In this document: positions 48,419-61,931 of the stretch, one piece after another | How positions within the stretch are numbered: the stretch's first letter is position 1 | How the letters are laid out: the number at the start of each line of letters is the position of its first letter | DNA from: Diphasiastrum complanatum | Lineage: Eukaryota > Streptophyta > Lycopodiopsida > Lycopodiales > Lycopodiaceae | DNA: 63,704 nt | Direction of reading: 5' to 3' | Assembly (NCBI GenBank): GCA_029204225.1 | Contig: CM055106.1 | Span: 2,870,146-2,933,849, forward strand | Translations under genes and position numbers: made by a program | Notes under the pieces: model-generated | Seen by the model: the letters and a program-made list of their open reading frames with translations, nothing else | Databases searched by the model: none | What the model was told of the DNA's origin: nothing

Positions 48419-50199
48419 TCACAAGTTTAAGTCGACACCCAGGATGAACCAAGATATTTTCACACATGAACTTAGCAGTGGAGTTGGTCTCAGCCTTTCT
48501 CACTACTTTGGCTTCAACCCATTTGGTCAGATAGTCAACGACTATGATAATATAATGAGTTTAGGAGCCACACACAGCTGGACGAATAGGGCCGACATAA
48601 TCTATGTCCCATTTCTCAAATGGCATCTCAGTCAAGATAGGTTGTAACAGCATTCTATCCTTCTCCTGGGTTCGGTTGAACCGTTGGAACACGTCACACC
48701 TTTAGACCTGGTAATGAATATCCTTGAACATAGTGGGCCACCACAATCCATGTTGCAGCACTTTTTGGTTGGTAGCTTTGGCAGCAAAATGCCCTCCACC
48801 TATTCCTTCATGGCAATACTTACTGTTTGGGTCACTTTGTGCATGAGGACACATCGGCGTATGATTCCATCGTTGCACATGCGATATAGTTGTCCAACTA
48901 TCAACGTACAGGGGCAGATTTGATTATCAACTTGCGTCGATCTATCTTGTTCATCTCCGGGGGAGGACATCCTGACATAAGGTATCCAACGATGTCGATA
49001 GCCCACTCAGGGATGACATCGACGTGGAACAAGATGGCATCAGGGAGTTTGTCATCGACCTCTCTACTCTCAGAAACATTATGAATCCATGAGAGATGAT
49101 CAACCAGATAGTGTTGCTTACCCTTGCGAACGACTATTTTGAAGTCGAACTCTTGGAGAAGCAGTAGCCACCTAGTGATTCGTCTAGTAGTGCATGGTCT
49201 ATTTACTAGATACAGTAGGGGTTGGTGATCTACGAAGAAAACGAAGGGATTGGCTAGGAGGTAATGGCAGAATTTCTTCACACTATATACCATGGCTAGC
49301 ATTTGTCACTCGGTGGTCATATAATTCATCTCCATAAGAATTAACTGCATTCTGGCGAAGTAAATTGGATAATCCTTCTTGTACTCCCCAGGCTGTGTCA
49401 GCACACTCCTTATGGCATATTTAGAAGAGTATGTATGGATATGGAATACTCTTGATAGGGGGTCGAATGATTGGTGCAATTACTAAGGCTTTCTTGAGTT
49501 TATGAAATGACTCAATAGCTTCAGCTGTCCATTCGAGTTGGATGGTCATTTGATATATCAAACAGGCCATCTTGGTGAAGTTCAAGACAAACCTCCGATA
49601 ATAATTGCAATGCCCCATAAAGATATATACTTCACGTCCATTTCCAGATTCAGACAAAGTGAGTACTATGCTGATTTTGTCTACATTGGTGGCAATACCA
49701 TGCCTTGAAACGATGTGGCCTAGCACTATGCCGTGTGTAACCAGAAATTGGCATTTGGCCGGGTTTAGAGATATGCCGAATAATCGATATTGAATGAACA
49801 CTTTTTTTAAGCAGGATAAATGCTCGGCTCGAGAGGAGTGAACACACAAGTCGTCCATAGAGATTTCAAGAAATTTTTGTAAGAAATCCTTGAAAGCATA
49901 GCTCATCACTCGTTGGAAGGTGCTAGGAGCGTTTCACAATCCAAATGGCATCACTTTGTATGCATATGATCCCCACTCAATGGAGAGTGTTGTCTTGTGC
50001 TGATATTCTAGGGCTATTTGCACCTAATTATAGCCACTAAACCCATCTAAAAAGCTATAGGCTTATGCTTCATCTATTCTTTCTAACACATTTTTTGTAA
50101 AAGGTAGGAAAAAATGGTCTTTGTTGGTAACGACATTGAGTTTCTTGTAGTCCACACAGATTCAAAGTTTTCCAACATCTTTGCCAAATAACTTTCCTT
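48404..50199 (-). pseudogene. Ty3/gypsy RT - RNase H - integrase block (right copy)
   Basis: Equivalent of 5405-7200. From right to left: RT with SMDDLCVHS (ORF 49421-49909), RNase H with FVFFVDHQPLLYLVN (48901-49302), integrase finger and first core Asp (DIDYVGP, ~48620). Same stops and the same fusion to copia integrase at the left end. Confidence 0.8.
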
Positions 50200-50211
50200 T
50201 GATGCTCTTGA

Positions 50212-50790
50212 CTAGCTCCAAATTGACACCTTTCCTTTTGCGTTGTTGAAGCCCTTTGAGACCAACCTCTTGATCTTCCTCTTGACCATCAAAGTCATTG
50301 AACAAACTTTGTTTTCCAGATCCATTACTTGTTTTTCCAGTATGAAAACTATGAGACCAATATCCACTTGCATAGCATCATCTACACAAGAAGATTCTTT
50401 AAAACATGAGAGTAAAGCAAAGTGAGTTGTTTCCGCTTGCTTACCTTTCTCTTGATCATCAAAGATATCAAAGATATGAATATCTTCAGATTTGAACCTC
50501 TGGAAATAATCCCTCTCAAATATACGATCTAGATCCAACAAGATCTCATCAATGCTTGATCTCGAATTTCCACAAAGGTTAGTGAAAACAATGACAACAC
50601 CATCATAAATTAAAAGATAGATTCCAAACTTTCCATCCAACATGAAGTAGAGTAGGTGAAAATGAGTATCAAACCTAATAAATCCAGCCCTCTTGAGTCC
50701 ATAACAAACCTCAATAAGCTCACCAATGAGATCTCCCTTGCCTTGAAGAAATTGCCTCTCAATTTGCTCCATGTAGTCTTCTCCAACCAA
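50212..50790 (-). pseudogene. Diverged copia RT remnant (right copy)
   Basis: YMEQIERQFLQGKGDLI, CYGLKRA and GIYLLIYDG as in 7213-7791. Separated by one TGA from the unknown ORF in the same frame. Confidence 0.6.
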
Positions 50791-50802
50791 CCTTTTGCCA
50801 TC

Positions 50803-51738
50803 TCAATCATGAGTGATCAGCTCATAATCATAGAATCCTTTGAGTTGATGAAGAGATGTGAGATCCATGCCTTGGATCTTCCCAAGAACCAATTTTTCAT
50901 TTCTCTTTCCTTCATAAGACTCCCTCTTAATGATTGCATCATAAGAAGTAGAAACCTCAAAGACATTAGAAGCCATGAAAAAAACGATTAGAACCTTCAA
51001 CATAAGGATGATTGAAGTACTATCTTTTTTCAAACAAGAACTACTCAATGTTTTAGGTAATGACTCATATGATAATGATTCTTCCTCACTATCATTCACA
51101 ATGACATCATTCAAAGTACATCCTACTTTGAACACTTCACATACTTCTCTTCTTCTTGACTTGTGACTATCTCCCTCACCAAGTCTCTTGATAGAACCAT
51201 TTGATCTAATCTCTTTATGAAGACATGTGACTCCACTTGCTGAAAAAATGACTTTCTTGGACTCATCACAAAAGAATGTAGAAGAACCACCTCCTTCATG
51301 CATGCATGTAGCAACATCTTTTTCCATATGATCAAAGAAATCATTAACAACAACCTTTTTCAAGGAAGAACCTTCACCTCCATTGATGAAGTTAGCTCTT
51401 TCCTTACCTTTTGCATGCTTGCACTTGTCATGAAGAACCATTGAAACACCATCATTATCCTCAAGACAAGCCAAGTTAGCACAAAGATGAACATCTCCAA
51501 GAAGCATATTAGATCTTGACCTAGATCTAGCATAAGGAAGCTTGTTAGACTTTGCATAAGATCCACCAATCATTATTGATGCTAAAAAGGAACTTTGGAA
51601 AGTTAAGACCAATCTCCTTTTCCATTCCATCCTTTTTGTTATCAATAAAAAAAGCATCAGGCTTGAAAAGTCTACCTTGTCCATTGTCCCTAGCAACCAA
51701 GATTTCTTCCTTTGTAATGAAACAAGCATCACCACCAA
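50803..51738 (-). CDS. Unrecognised 311-codon ORF inside the copia element (right copy)
   Basis: Protein identical to that of 7804-8739. No known domain; occupies the place of integrase between protease and RT-like sequence. Identity between copies reflects the recent duplication and is not evidence of selection. Confidence 0.4.
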   Translation of the reverse strand: MVVMLVSLQRKKSWLLGTMDKVDFSSLMLFLLITKRMEWKRRLVLTFQSSFLASIMIGGSYAKSNKLPYARSRSRSNMLLGDVHLCANLACLEDNDGVSMVLHDKCKHAKGKERANFINGGEGSSLKKVVVNDFFDHMEKDVATCMHEGGGSSTFFCDESKKVIFSASGVTCLHKEIRSNGSIKRLGEGDSHKSRRREVCEVFKVGCTLNDVIVNDSEEESLSYESLPKTLSSSCLKKDSTSIILMLKVLIVFFMASNVFEVSTSYDAIIKRESYEGKRNEKLVLGKIQGMDLTSLHQLKGFYDYELITHD

Positions 51739-52015
51739 ACTTCATCGTGTAGCCTTTTTTTATCATTTGACCAACACTTAGCAAATTCTTTGAAAGTGAA
51801 GGAATGTCAAGAACACCTTCAAGTCTTGCTTTCCTATTAGTAGAATGACAAAGAGGAATTGAATCAATACCTTCAATTACACACTCACCACCATTGGCCA
51901 TGTGAATTGCTTTCTTGGCTCCATCATAAGTGACCAAAGAAGTAAAGAACTCCTTGTGACTAGTCATGTGAACTAGCTCCACTATCAATCCACCATGAAT
52001 CTTTGTCACTGTCAC
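51545..52015 (-). pseudogene. Copia protease C-terminal part and GAG-pre-integrase (right copy)
   Basis: HMTSHKEFFTSL, VLDIPSLSKNLLSVGQM and YTMKFGGDACFI; same as 8546-9016, frameshifted against gag. Confidence 0.8.
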
Positions 52016-52433
52016 TTGATATTGGACTTGAAGAACACATCAAAAGAGAATCACCACCACCTAGATCCTCATCATTAGAGGTAAAGTTGATTTGCTTGCT
52101 ACCTTCATCTCTTTGCTTCTTCAAACATTCATTAGCAAAATGCCCTTTGATTCCACAATAAAAGCATTTCAACTTTGACTTATCTTTCTTCTTGCCAAAA
52201 GAGGAAGTCTCACCTTGATTTTGAACTTTAGAACACTTGCCTTTGCCTTTTCCCTTGAACTTGCCTTTGATGAACATAGCCTCCTCTTCATAATGAGATG
52301 TCGATGTAGATCCACCTCCTCTTGATTGAAGCCTATACTCCTCATTCACCAATATTTCTTGAAAATCCACAATACTTGGCAAAGTCTTTTGAATAGCAAA
52401 ACTTTGAACAAGATTAGCATGATCATCCAACAA
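51960..52433 (-). pseudogene. Copia gag C-terminal half, zinc knuckle and protease active site (right copy)
   Basis: CFYCGIKGHFANEC and WWIDSGASSH as in 8961-9434. The first base difference of the substitution patch lies at its edge (52434, G against T at 9435). Confidence 0.85.
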
Positions 52434-52490
52434 GCCATTAAGTATAACTTGAACAAGTTCTACCTCCTTAATGCTTTCATCAATACATGC

Positions 52491-52967
52491 TTACTCATCA
52501 TTGAATGCTTTAACCCTCAAAACAAAAGCATGAGTACTCTCTTTCTTCTTTTGCAAACTTTGAAAGATTTTCCTCCTAAGAGTAAGAACTCGTGATGTAG
52601 ACTTGGATTCATAAAGCTTCTTCAAAGCTTCCCAAGCCTCCAAAGATGATGTGCACTTACCAACTTCCTTGAGTAGCTCATTGGTAACATTCATCTTGAT
52701 CATGTGTAGAGCCCTTTTGGCCCTCTTATCATACCTCACTTGATCTTGAGGTGCTTGAGGCCTTTCCTCCACACCTTCAACAATCTCCATCAACTCATTC
52801 ATCTCCAATAAGGACTCCATCCGCACCTTCCAAGTAGAACAGTTGATTGATGTAAGCCTATCATTGCCTTCCAACATGAATCCACCACTTATAGCCATGT
52901 TGCAATGACCTGATCTTCTTCTTTCAACCTGTTCCAATGCACAAAGCACTCTCTTGAATGTCAACAA
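52491..52967 (-). pseudogene. Copia gag N-terminal half (right copy, two amino-acid differences)
   Basis: As 9492-9968, but MAISGGF instead of MATSGGF and WKVRME instead of WKVQME. The in-frame TAA after ...KAFNDE is shared. Confidence 0.85.
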
Positions 52968-53490
52968 ATGAACTCAAGAAGAAATCACAAAGATATGGAA
53001 CCTCTCAAATCTCTTCTAGCACTTCTAACTAGAAAATCAACACATAGAATAGTGAAATCTTGATCAATTTATGACCTATCCACAATCTAATGATTCTTGT
53101 CACTTTATAAGATTGAAACACACTCAAATGAAGTTCAGTAGCCTCACAAACTAGAGATCCAATCAAAATTAGGATTTTGACAAAATGACAAAAAAATTGA
53201 ATATCTGAAAATTCTACATGCAATTTCTAGAAACTTGATATATCATCTTGTAGCCTCTAATGAGACCTTACTAATGCACAAAAAATTGGATAATTTCAGT
53301 AAACCAAGCACGAAGTCAGAATTGATCAAGTATATAAACCTATATTGAGTTTTGACCTACAAATGATCAATTCTACATATGCAAGAATGCTAATTTTTGA
53401 GTAGAAATCAATCTAGCATGCTCTAGCATTGGTAACTCCTCCAAATCCTTGCTAAAGATGGATGATTTTTTCATAACTTGAAACACAAGA

Positions 53491-53502
53491 GCTCTGATAC
53501 CA
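53491..53502 (-). other. Primer-binding site of the minus-strand copia element (right copy)
   Basis: GCTCTGATACCA followed by TGTGAAGG, the LTR edge at 53503; as 10492-10503. Confidence 0.85.
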
Positions 53503-53718
53503 TGTGAAGGATTTCAAATCATTCAAGATCCAAATCCATGTCACCGATCTTTGGTTACAATAAGGAGCAAACCAACTATCCTGCCAATGTCGAAAAATCA
53601 GCATCTACATACAAAATGAGATGCAAACTCTCAGAGATACTGATCAAACATGAGCCAAAACATAAAATATAGTTGTTATCCGTACAATTACAGTACCCTA
53701 TTGTATTTCACACGTGCC

Positions 53719-54164
53719 GTGTGAGTACCTCAGGTCATCTTTTGTGCGAGTACTTCCTGTGCGAGTACCCCACAGTTTCTAGCTCCATGGGTGCAGGGTA
53801 GCACGAGTCATCTGCGAGTATGAGTCATCTCCCACCCTTGCACGAGTCATCTGTGAGTCATTTTTTTTGCGAGTCATCTTCTGTACGAGTCATCTGCGAG
53901 TACGAGTCATCTCCCACCCTTGCACGAGTTATCTGTGGGTCATCTTCTATACGAGTCATTTGCGAGTACGAGTCATCTACGAGTCTTTTTTTTTGCAAGT
54001 CATCTTCTGTACCATTCATGTGCGAGTACGAGTCATCTCCCACCCTTGCACTGAACACGCCTGTGCGAGTCGTAAATTTATTTAAACGAGTAAGTTCTCG
54101 TGTCTGTGCGAGTCATTCCCCTGTCTCTGTGAGTCATTTTCTGATTCTCGTCAGCCACAAGAGT
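53719..54164 (+). repeat. GAGTCATC minisatellite of gypsy G1 (right copy)
   Basis: Same unit order as 10720-11165. Confidence 0.85.
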
Positions 54165-54362
54165 ACTCAAGGAGGTATACATATATATTCATAAAAAAAA
54201 AAAAACCAAAAAACCAAAATTCCAATTCAATATCAATTGGAAACCTAGCGTCACCCACGAAACCATTATTTGGTATACATCCTACGCGACTGATCTAACC
54301 TATTATCACAACACTTCGGCTACAACCATTTGTCTGGTCTTGTAATAATCTGTTTAGATCAA

Positions 54363-54878
54363 CATGGCAGGACCATCCCATCCACCGCCAAGTTAGAGAA
54401 AAGACTTCCTCGGATTGACGCACCTAAATACGATGGCGAATCAGATCCGACACGATTTCTCCAAGATTTCAACAATGCTTGTAAATTCTATGGGGACGAA
54501 TCTGACACTAAAAAGGTACGTTTATTCCCCATGATTTTACAAGGTGACGCAAAAGAGTGATTTTAAAACCTTGATGACCCAGACAACATGTCTTGGGAGA
54601 CCATCACCGTAGCACTGATCAAACGGTTCAAATCCTCAAAATTGACGCAGAGTCCCTTCATCCAATTGACGCATATCAAGATGCGAAGTAAAGAATCCGT
54701 GCGCACCTACATCGAGCGTTTCAAGCGTCTTAAAGTAGAGTGTGTTGATGATCACGTAACTGAGAAAATGGCCATCAAACTTTTTTTAGTTGGGTCACCC
54801 AAGGCCATTAGGAGAGAATTGAAACCTGCAGACTCGTACGAGCGATTGAAAGACGCGATGGATGATGCCATCTTTTAA
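54363..54878 (+). pseudogene. Gypsy G1 gag, capsid region (right copy)
   Basis: RIDAPKYDGESDPTRFLQDF and KESVRTYIERFKRLKVEC; same stops as 11364-11879. Confidence 0.85.
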
Positions 54879-55766
54879 GAAGATGAAGGGTCTGACAAAG
54901 ACCATGACTTTTGCGACAAGAGAGGAAAGGGGCTAGTTAAGCAGGAGACTTCCCGTGTGGAAGGATCGTCCTCATCTAGTGAGGTTGATATCTTTCACCA
55001 CCTTGAGGGTTGGCAAAAAGCACAACAAGCTCAGATGGAGAAGCTAACCTCAGAATTCCAAAAGGTATTGAAGGATGTCGCTGAAAAAACTTTTCCAGTC
55101 CGTGAGAATGTCTGGTGTCCTATTTGTTCTCAAAACCACACCGCCAATGAGTGCCCGCACGTAAGAACATATTTCCCACACATGGCACGACCTATGTATC
55201 GCCCTTATAGGCCATTTAGACCTCAGCAGTATGCACCAAATTACAATCCAAATCCATCCACGCTGAGGCCAGGACAATATCAACCTAGGCCAACAGGCCC
55301 AGTTCATTATCAACCCAGACAACCATTTGTAGTCAATCAGCCTATGCCACATGTACAATCTCACATGGTTGATACTGCCTATGTCGATCATGCTATCTAT
55401 TATGTCGAGGATCCCAATGCCAATGTTTATCAAGCAGAGACGAGTTGCTCTTATGAAATGGCACAGCCTGGATATGACCCCAATCAACCTCAATATCATA
55501 CACAACCTATAGCATATGTTGCGCAACCGATGCCAGTTTTACGTGCCTGTTTTGTGTGTGCAAGACGACATCCTAGTATTCATTGCCCTGATAAATTACA
55601 ATATCCACCTCTTTGTGAAAATTGTGGCATAGAGCACCATATCAAAGACTGTCCAAAGCGACCCAGTCGTGCAGCTCTTGTTAACTCTATCCAAATAGAG
55701 ACAATCCCAATCAGAGTCATGACTCGAGCCCAACACCGACAGGCTAGCGAAGCTACAACAAAATGA
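54879..55766 (+). pseudogene. Gypsy G1 nucleocapsid with three CX2CX3HX4C knuckles (right copy)
   Basis: CPICSQNHTANEC, CFVCARRHPSIHC and CENCGIEHHIKDC, identical to 11880-12767. Confidence 0.85.
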
Positions 55767-55844
55767 ACCAATAAGCTCCCGCCTGCTCCATCCAGTGATA
55801 GAACCACACCAATCATCTATCCTAACCCCAACGAGGAGATCTAG

Positions 55845-56499
55845 TTGAGAGTTAAATATCAAAAGCTCATCCATGAAGCTGATAATAAGGAGGAGGACAT
55901 AGTCACACCTAGAGATCAAACCCCAGATAACCCAACCGTAGAAGGAGCCGAGATATGGGGAGATTTGCTTCAAGCAAACATTACCCTTCCATTTGGAGTA
56001 CTCTGGAAGTACACCGAAAAATGGCGGAAAGAGTTATGCTCAATTGAAGATCACATTCCATCACCAGAACTCCCTGAGGTGCCCCTGCATCTGACTAATC
56101 CTGCAAGCGACAAGGGAAATATACGCATTCCTACAACTTACGGACATTCTCGCATTTTCTTGGCCGTATTAGATGGCGGATCGGGCGTAAATATAATATC
56201 AACATCCCTGATGAAGGAGTGGGGTCTTCAAGCTTCCATGAAATGACCGAACTGTCAACTTTGAATGGCAGATCAAAGCGTGGTAAAACCATTAGGCCTA
56301 ATACCAGACATAAGGCTGAAACTAGGAGGTTTGAGCTTCACGCTAGATTTGGTAGTACTCGATATCCCTACCAACGCCTATTCCTATTAAATGCTCCTAG
56401 GAAGGCAATGGCTCTCTAACGCACGTGTAGTGCACGATTGGAATAGAGAGCACGTTACATTTGGTAATCGAGAAGCATCAGTCAGATTGACTCTACTGG
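55845..56499 (+). pseudogene. Gypsy G1 protease (right copy)
   Basis: FLAVLDGGSGVNIIST and MLLGRQWLSNARVVHDW; same as 12846-13500. Confidence 0.8.
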
Positions 56500-56602
56500 T
56501 AAGATCAAACCCGCACGAATCACTGAATACGGATCCTCTACCACAGAGTCCATTCTTGAAAATTACCATGACATCGAAGAGAACGACCACTATACCAAGG
56601 CT

Positions 56603-58270
56603 ATGGATATCATCAACTGGAGCCACAGCTTGGCAACAATTGATTGTGTCAATGCGGAACATTGCGAACTCAATACACATCACACTGATAGCAATGAATC
56701 TACTGTTGAACCAACTGATTTGGATACTCCTATTTTCAACGTCAGTTATGTTAACATTCAGCCCCACAACGAGGACTTGCTTCACGTCGTCTGGGTACCT
56801 TATGATGAATTAATAACCTTGTATATTGATGATGAGAGTGTTTTACACTCTCAAGAGTTTGATACTGACTCCGACATGGCCAATATTACAGATGTAGCTA
56901 TTCTGCGCTTCATGGACGCCCCTGAGAAGGTCCGAGAGATAGAGCCTAAGGCTAGCATTGCTGCAGCCAAACTGGACCAAAGTAAACTATATCGTGTCAA
57001 ACGACCGGTATACAAATGGGAGATACATGATACTGAATCTATCTACGTGATAGATGACACAATCTTAACCAAAGTCCCTCAAGCGTTCAAGCCACACAAA
57101 AACACCGTTCACAGGGTGCATGCGAAACCAACTAGGAAGGAAGCTATCCATGAGAAAATGAAAAAGATTATAGAGGTGGAGCCTCCTCGCGATCTCACAA
57201 TAGCTCGAGAAACCTCGGGTGAAGCACAATCCTCTAGGTCCACAAGCCACATAGCTAGAACCCCTAAGGATCCACCTAAAACTAGGACTAGGAAGCCCTA
57301 CGCCCCTGATAAAATTGATGTGCCCAACCATTTCAAGGACTTCACCATTGAGGATGTAACTATCCACCTCTCTCAAGCTCAACGGGAGCCAAAGGGGAAT
57401 GAGCCATATGATGGCCCTGCTCAACCGATAAAGTTAAATCTTCAAGAGCCTGATGAGCCAGAGAAAAAGTTTGTCCATATTGGAACACACCTCTACACCG
57501 AACAACGTCTGGCCTTAGAGAAGCTCCTTAGAAAATATCGTCATAACTTCGCATGGAACTATAAGGACATGAAGGGGGTAGATCCCTTGATTGTCGTGCA
57601 TAGAATTCCATTAAAGACGGATGCTAAACCCCATGCCAGTATACCTTATCATTGTAATCTGATCTACAGAGCACACATCAAAGAAGAACTCCAAAAGCTC
57701 TTGGAGGCAGGTTTCATCTACGAGGTGGAACATACAGATTGGGTATCACCTATCATTGTGGTCCCAAAGAAGAATGAGAAGCTTCGTATCTGTGTCGACT
57801 ATTGCAAATTAAACACTTCCACAAAAAGAGACCATTTTCCAATCTCGTATGACAAATCCATATTGGAAAACCTAGCTGGGGATGAAGTTTACTCCTTCCT
57901 GGATGGCTTCAATGGATACAACTTAGTTGTTATCTCTGAAGAAGACCAACCCAAAACGGCTTTTGCTATGGAATGGGGTATCTTCTGCAGGCGCGTTATG
58001 CTCTTTGGATTGTGTAATGCACCATGTACCTTCCAACGTGTCATGCAAGCAGCATTTTATGATCTCATCGGTGACAACCTTGAGATCTATCTTGATGACC
58101 TTGGGGTGCACTCGGAAGAATCCACGCACCTGGTCATACTCGAACGTATTTTCATACAATGCCAGAGGTATGGTATTTCTCTTAATCTTGAGAAATGTCA
58201 AATATGGGTCACCCACGGCGTCGTACTTGGTCACATTGTATCGCACAATGGGATTGCCACCGACCCATAG
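56603..58270 (+). pseudogene. Gypsy G1 linker and reverse transcriptase, 555 codons (right copy)
   Basis: Protein identical to 13604-15271, including FLDGFNGYN and EIYLDDLGVHS. RNase H is absent by the same deletion directly downstream (~58276). Confidence 0.88.
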
Positions 58271-59484
58271 AAGATCCGTCGTACCCTAAACCTGCCCAAC
58301 ACGCACTTATCTACAAGGTGGCACCCTATACACTCATAGCGGGGCAACTTCATAGAAAGGGCGCAGACGGTGTGATCGATGGTTGACTGAGGGTGAGATT
58401 ATTCCCATCATATCCTTACTACACGAAGGAGTTGGTGGTGGACACTTTGCCTCAGAAAACACAGCTAGAAAGATCTTACTAGCTGGGTATTGGTGGCCTT
58501 CACTATTTAAGGACACTCATAACTTTGTAAAGGCTTGTGATGTGTGCCAAAGAGCCAAAAGGCCACAATTTTCAGATTATATGCCTTTAACTCCCATCTT
58601 ATCTGAACAAGCATTTTTCAAATGGGGTATTGATTATGTAGGACCAATAAGTCCCGCTGCGCGATTCACACAGGCAAGATATATTATCGTGGCAACAGAT
58701 TATTGCACGAAGTGGGCAGAGGCTCGGGTGGTAAAGAACGCCGATGCCAAAACCACTGCTCGGCTCCTTTATGAGCAGATCATTGTACGATTTGGTTGCC
58801 CACTCGAAATCGTCAGCAATAGGGGTACACACTTTTTGAACACAGTGATTGAACACTTGTTGTCGATCTTCCTAGTTGTTCATCGCAAAAGTGCCCCATA
58901 TTACCCAAGATGTAATGGGTAGGCTGAGTCCACGAATAAGGTTCTATGCAAAATCCTCACGAAGACGGTGGAAGCCAGTCGGTCAGATTGGGAGTTCAAG
59001 TTACATGCCGCTTTATGGGCGTATCAAACAACTCCCAAAAAGGCCACTGGCATGACACCATTCCAACTCACTTATGGACAAGAGGCCATGATGCCTGTAG
59101 AATTCTCTGTCCCATCCTTACGGGTAGCCTACGATTTGAAACTAGACAAAAGTTAGATCCTTGCCCATAGGCTATTCCACCTCCATAAGCTTTGCGAAAC
59201 AAGAGTCATTAGTGCACACGCACAACAAGTGCACAAAAGACGTCAACAAGATTGGCATGACCGCCATATTAAGTTGAAGGAATTTAAAGAAGGAGATAGA
59301 GTCCTTCTCTATCAAATGAAAGTACATAAGGGTTTACTGGCCAAGGTCCCTATATCATTGATCAAATCTTTGCTTCGGGCTACACTAAAATTAAAACCCT
59401 TAAAGGCATCCCGTTGGACACGATAGTGAATGGGAGTAGATTACAGCGATATCATGAGCCCTGCTATTCCTTAGACATGTACTG
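58271..59484 (+). pseudogene. Gypsy G1 integrase (right copy)
   Basis: HHCC finger, GIDYVGP, SNRGTHFLN (second Asp replaced by Asn), stops at 58920 and 59154, frameshift near 59324, C-terminal VNGSRLQRYHE; same as 15272-16485. Confidence 0.83.
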
Positions 59485-59488
59485 ATCA

Positions 59489-60149
59489 CCCGTGCTTTCA
59501 CCGTTAGGCAGCACATTGCCTCAGTAACGCCCCCACCAAATCTAGTCGATAGCCCTTATAGCTAAACGATCGGCAGCGTACCCCCAATTGTGGACGCACC
59601 CATGCTTTCACCGTTAGGCAGCACATTGCCTCAGTAACGCCCCCACCAAATTTGGTCGATAGCCCTTATAGCTAAACGAATGGCAGCTATCCTTGAATAT
59701 ACCGCCCCCGTGGACGCACCCGTGCTTTCACCGTTAGGCAGCACATTGCCTCAGTAACGCCCCCACCAAATTTAGTCGATAGCCCTTATAGCTAAACGAT
59801 CGGCAGCATACCACCCAAATCGTGGACGCACCCGTGCTTTAACCGTTAGGCAGCACATTGCCTCAGTAACGCCCCCACCAAATTTGGTCGATAGCCCTTA
59901 TAGCTAAACGAACGGTGGCCATCGCGAATATGTCACCCCGCACCCCACAAGGCACAGACCGTGCTTACACCATCCTAATGGCAGCACATTGCCTCATCTG
60001 TCCTACGTGCAGACGGCGCCAGGCCCGAACCGCGGACACTGACCGTGCTTACACCTCAAGGGCAGCACTTTGACTCATCAAGCCCCCGTCCTGCCAACCA
60101 CCCCGACCGTGGACGCACCCGTGCTTACACTGTGGGCAGCACCTTGCAC
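59489..60149. repeat. 110-120-bp tandem array (right copy)
   Basis: Units at 59489, 59599, 59719 and 59831 plus three shortened units; as 16490-17150. Confidence 0.9.
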
Positions 60150-60218
60150 AACAATTGTCTTGATGAACCCCAAACCGTGGCCATTTCCGTGAGATCCGCA
60201 TAGCTGACCGGCCAGTCG

Positions 60219-60230
60219 GCTCTGATACCA
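60219..60230 (-). other. Primer-binding site of the minus-strand LTR element (right copy)
   Basis: GCTCTGATACCA, two bases before TGTAGTGCAGG at 60233. Confidence 0.75.
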
Positions 60231-60232
60231 CA

Positions 60233-61013
60233 TGTAGTGCAGGCATACCAAAGGGAGCCGGGAACCACGACTTAGCTTCCCAGCCTTCAACTCTTGCCAT
60301 CCAAACCCACTTGACATACAAGCAGCCAACTCGCCAACAACAATCAGACTTAACCAACTTGAAGTTCCGAAAACCAACATTGAGATCCAACCTGGCGCCA
60401 TGCCAGATCGGGGGGTCCCGACGTGGGTGACTTCCCTCCAAGCAAGCCGCTCGACATACATCAAACTTAACCAACTCGAAGCTTCGTTACAAACGAGTAA
60501 CATCCATTCCAAGCAAGCGGTCTGACTTACATCAGACTTAACCAACTGAAAGCTTCGTCACGAGCGCTGGAAGCCAACCTGGCGCCACGCCAGACTGGAC
60601 AGCCATAAACAGGTAACATCCACCCAAGCAAGCCATCCAACTCAGCCGACAGGTTAGAGCTCGTTCCCCAAGAGCTTAACCCATTCACGTTCATGCAAGG
60701 AACACTCAGAACCACAAGCCGCGACAGATATGGAAACAACCAGTTCCTGGACCAAATGGTCTCGATAGCATACCGCTGGCGCCACGGACCGAATGGTCCC
60801 GACGGCATACCGCTGGCGTCCCGGGATACGACCCTCAGTTATGTGCCAAGTTAAAAATTTTGAAAGCGGCCTTACAACTGGCGCTTTTACCGAACACTGA
60901 AACCCAGAAGGTAATCAGAGTCAGTTTGAGAAAAATCCCACTTTATTGATAAATCTGAGAAGGTTACATTTCAAGTGTGTGACCGACCCTAGTCTCTGGG
61001 GCGCTAGCATGCC
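60233..61013 (-). mobile_element. Putative minus-strand LTR (right copy)
   Basis: As 17234-18013 with one additional G at ~60413 and one G-to-A change near 60617. The extra G shifts short minus-strand frames, a sign that those frames are not real genes. Confidence 0.5.
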
Positions 61014-61016
61014 AAG

Positions 61017-61926
61017 GCGAGAGCCATGACAACATTCCAGCAAGGGAGGCTGAGACTTGGTTGGAGCTCGCCCTGAGTCGCAACCCGCACTCCCCTATAG
61101 TATTGGTGTGATTCGGCACCTCCCCTCATACCAAGCACTCTACCTAAGCTGGTAAAGCACATTTTTCTCTCTCTAGGATTTTCTCTTTCTAGAAAGTCAT
61201 TTTCTCTCTCTAGATTTTATTGATCCCCAGGCTTCCTTTAATCATGCCTAGATCGTGTGAGGTGATTGCACATCGATCTGAGCTCTCTGGACTCCGCTAG
61301 AACCGATCAAAGATTTTCAGCCATAGGAACTTGGCGTCGGCTGGATTCTGGTCACAGTGGCGCCGAGAGCAGCAGGGGCGCTGCTGGCGCCGGGGACATA
61401 GCTGGCGCCAATGGCGCCGGAAGTAAAGCTTGTAAAGGTAGCTTTACAACAGCGAGAGCCATGACAAGATTCCAACAAGGGAGGCTGAGACTTGGTTGGA
61501 GCTCGCCCTGAGTCGCAACCCGCACTCCCCTATAGTATTGGTGGGATTCGGCACCCCCCCTCATACCAGGCACTCTACCCAAGCTCTACCCAAGCTGGTA
61601 AAGCACATTTTTCTCTCTCTAGGATTTTCTCTTTCTAGAAAGTCATTTTACCTCTCTAGATTTTATTGATCCCTAGGCTTCCTTTAATCATGCCTAGATC
61701 GTGTGAGGTGATTGCACATCGATCTGAGCTCTCTGGACTTCGCTAGAACCGATCAAAGATTTTTCAGCCATAGGAACTTGGCGCCGGCTAAATTCTGGTC
61801 ACAATGGCGCCGGAGTGGCGTCGATGCCGTTGGTGCCAGGGAGCAGCAGGGGCACTGTTGGCGTCGGGGACAATGCTTGGTGCCAGTGGCGCCGGAAGTA
61901 AAGCTTATGAAGATAGCTTTACAACA
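61017..61926. repeat. Direct duplication of the GGCGCC-rich block (right copy)
   Basis: Units 61017-61451 and 61452-61926, as 18017-18923. Extra bases appear in the second unit from ~61760 (GATTTTTCAG, TGCCAGGGAGC, GCTTGGTGCC), where the low-quality end zone starts. Confidence 0.87.
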
Positions 61927-61931
61927 TAGGA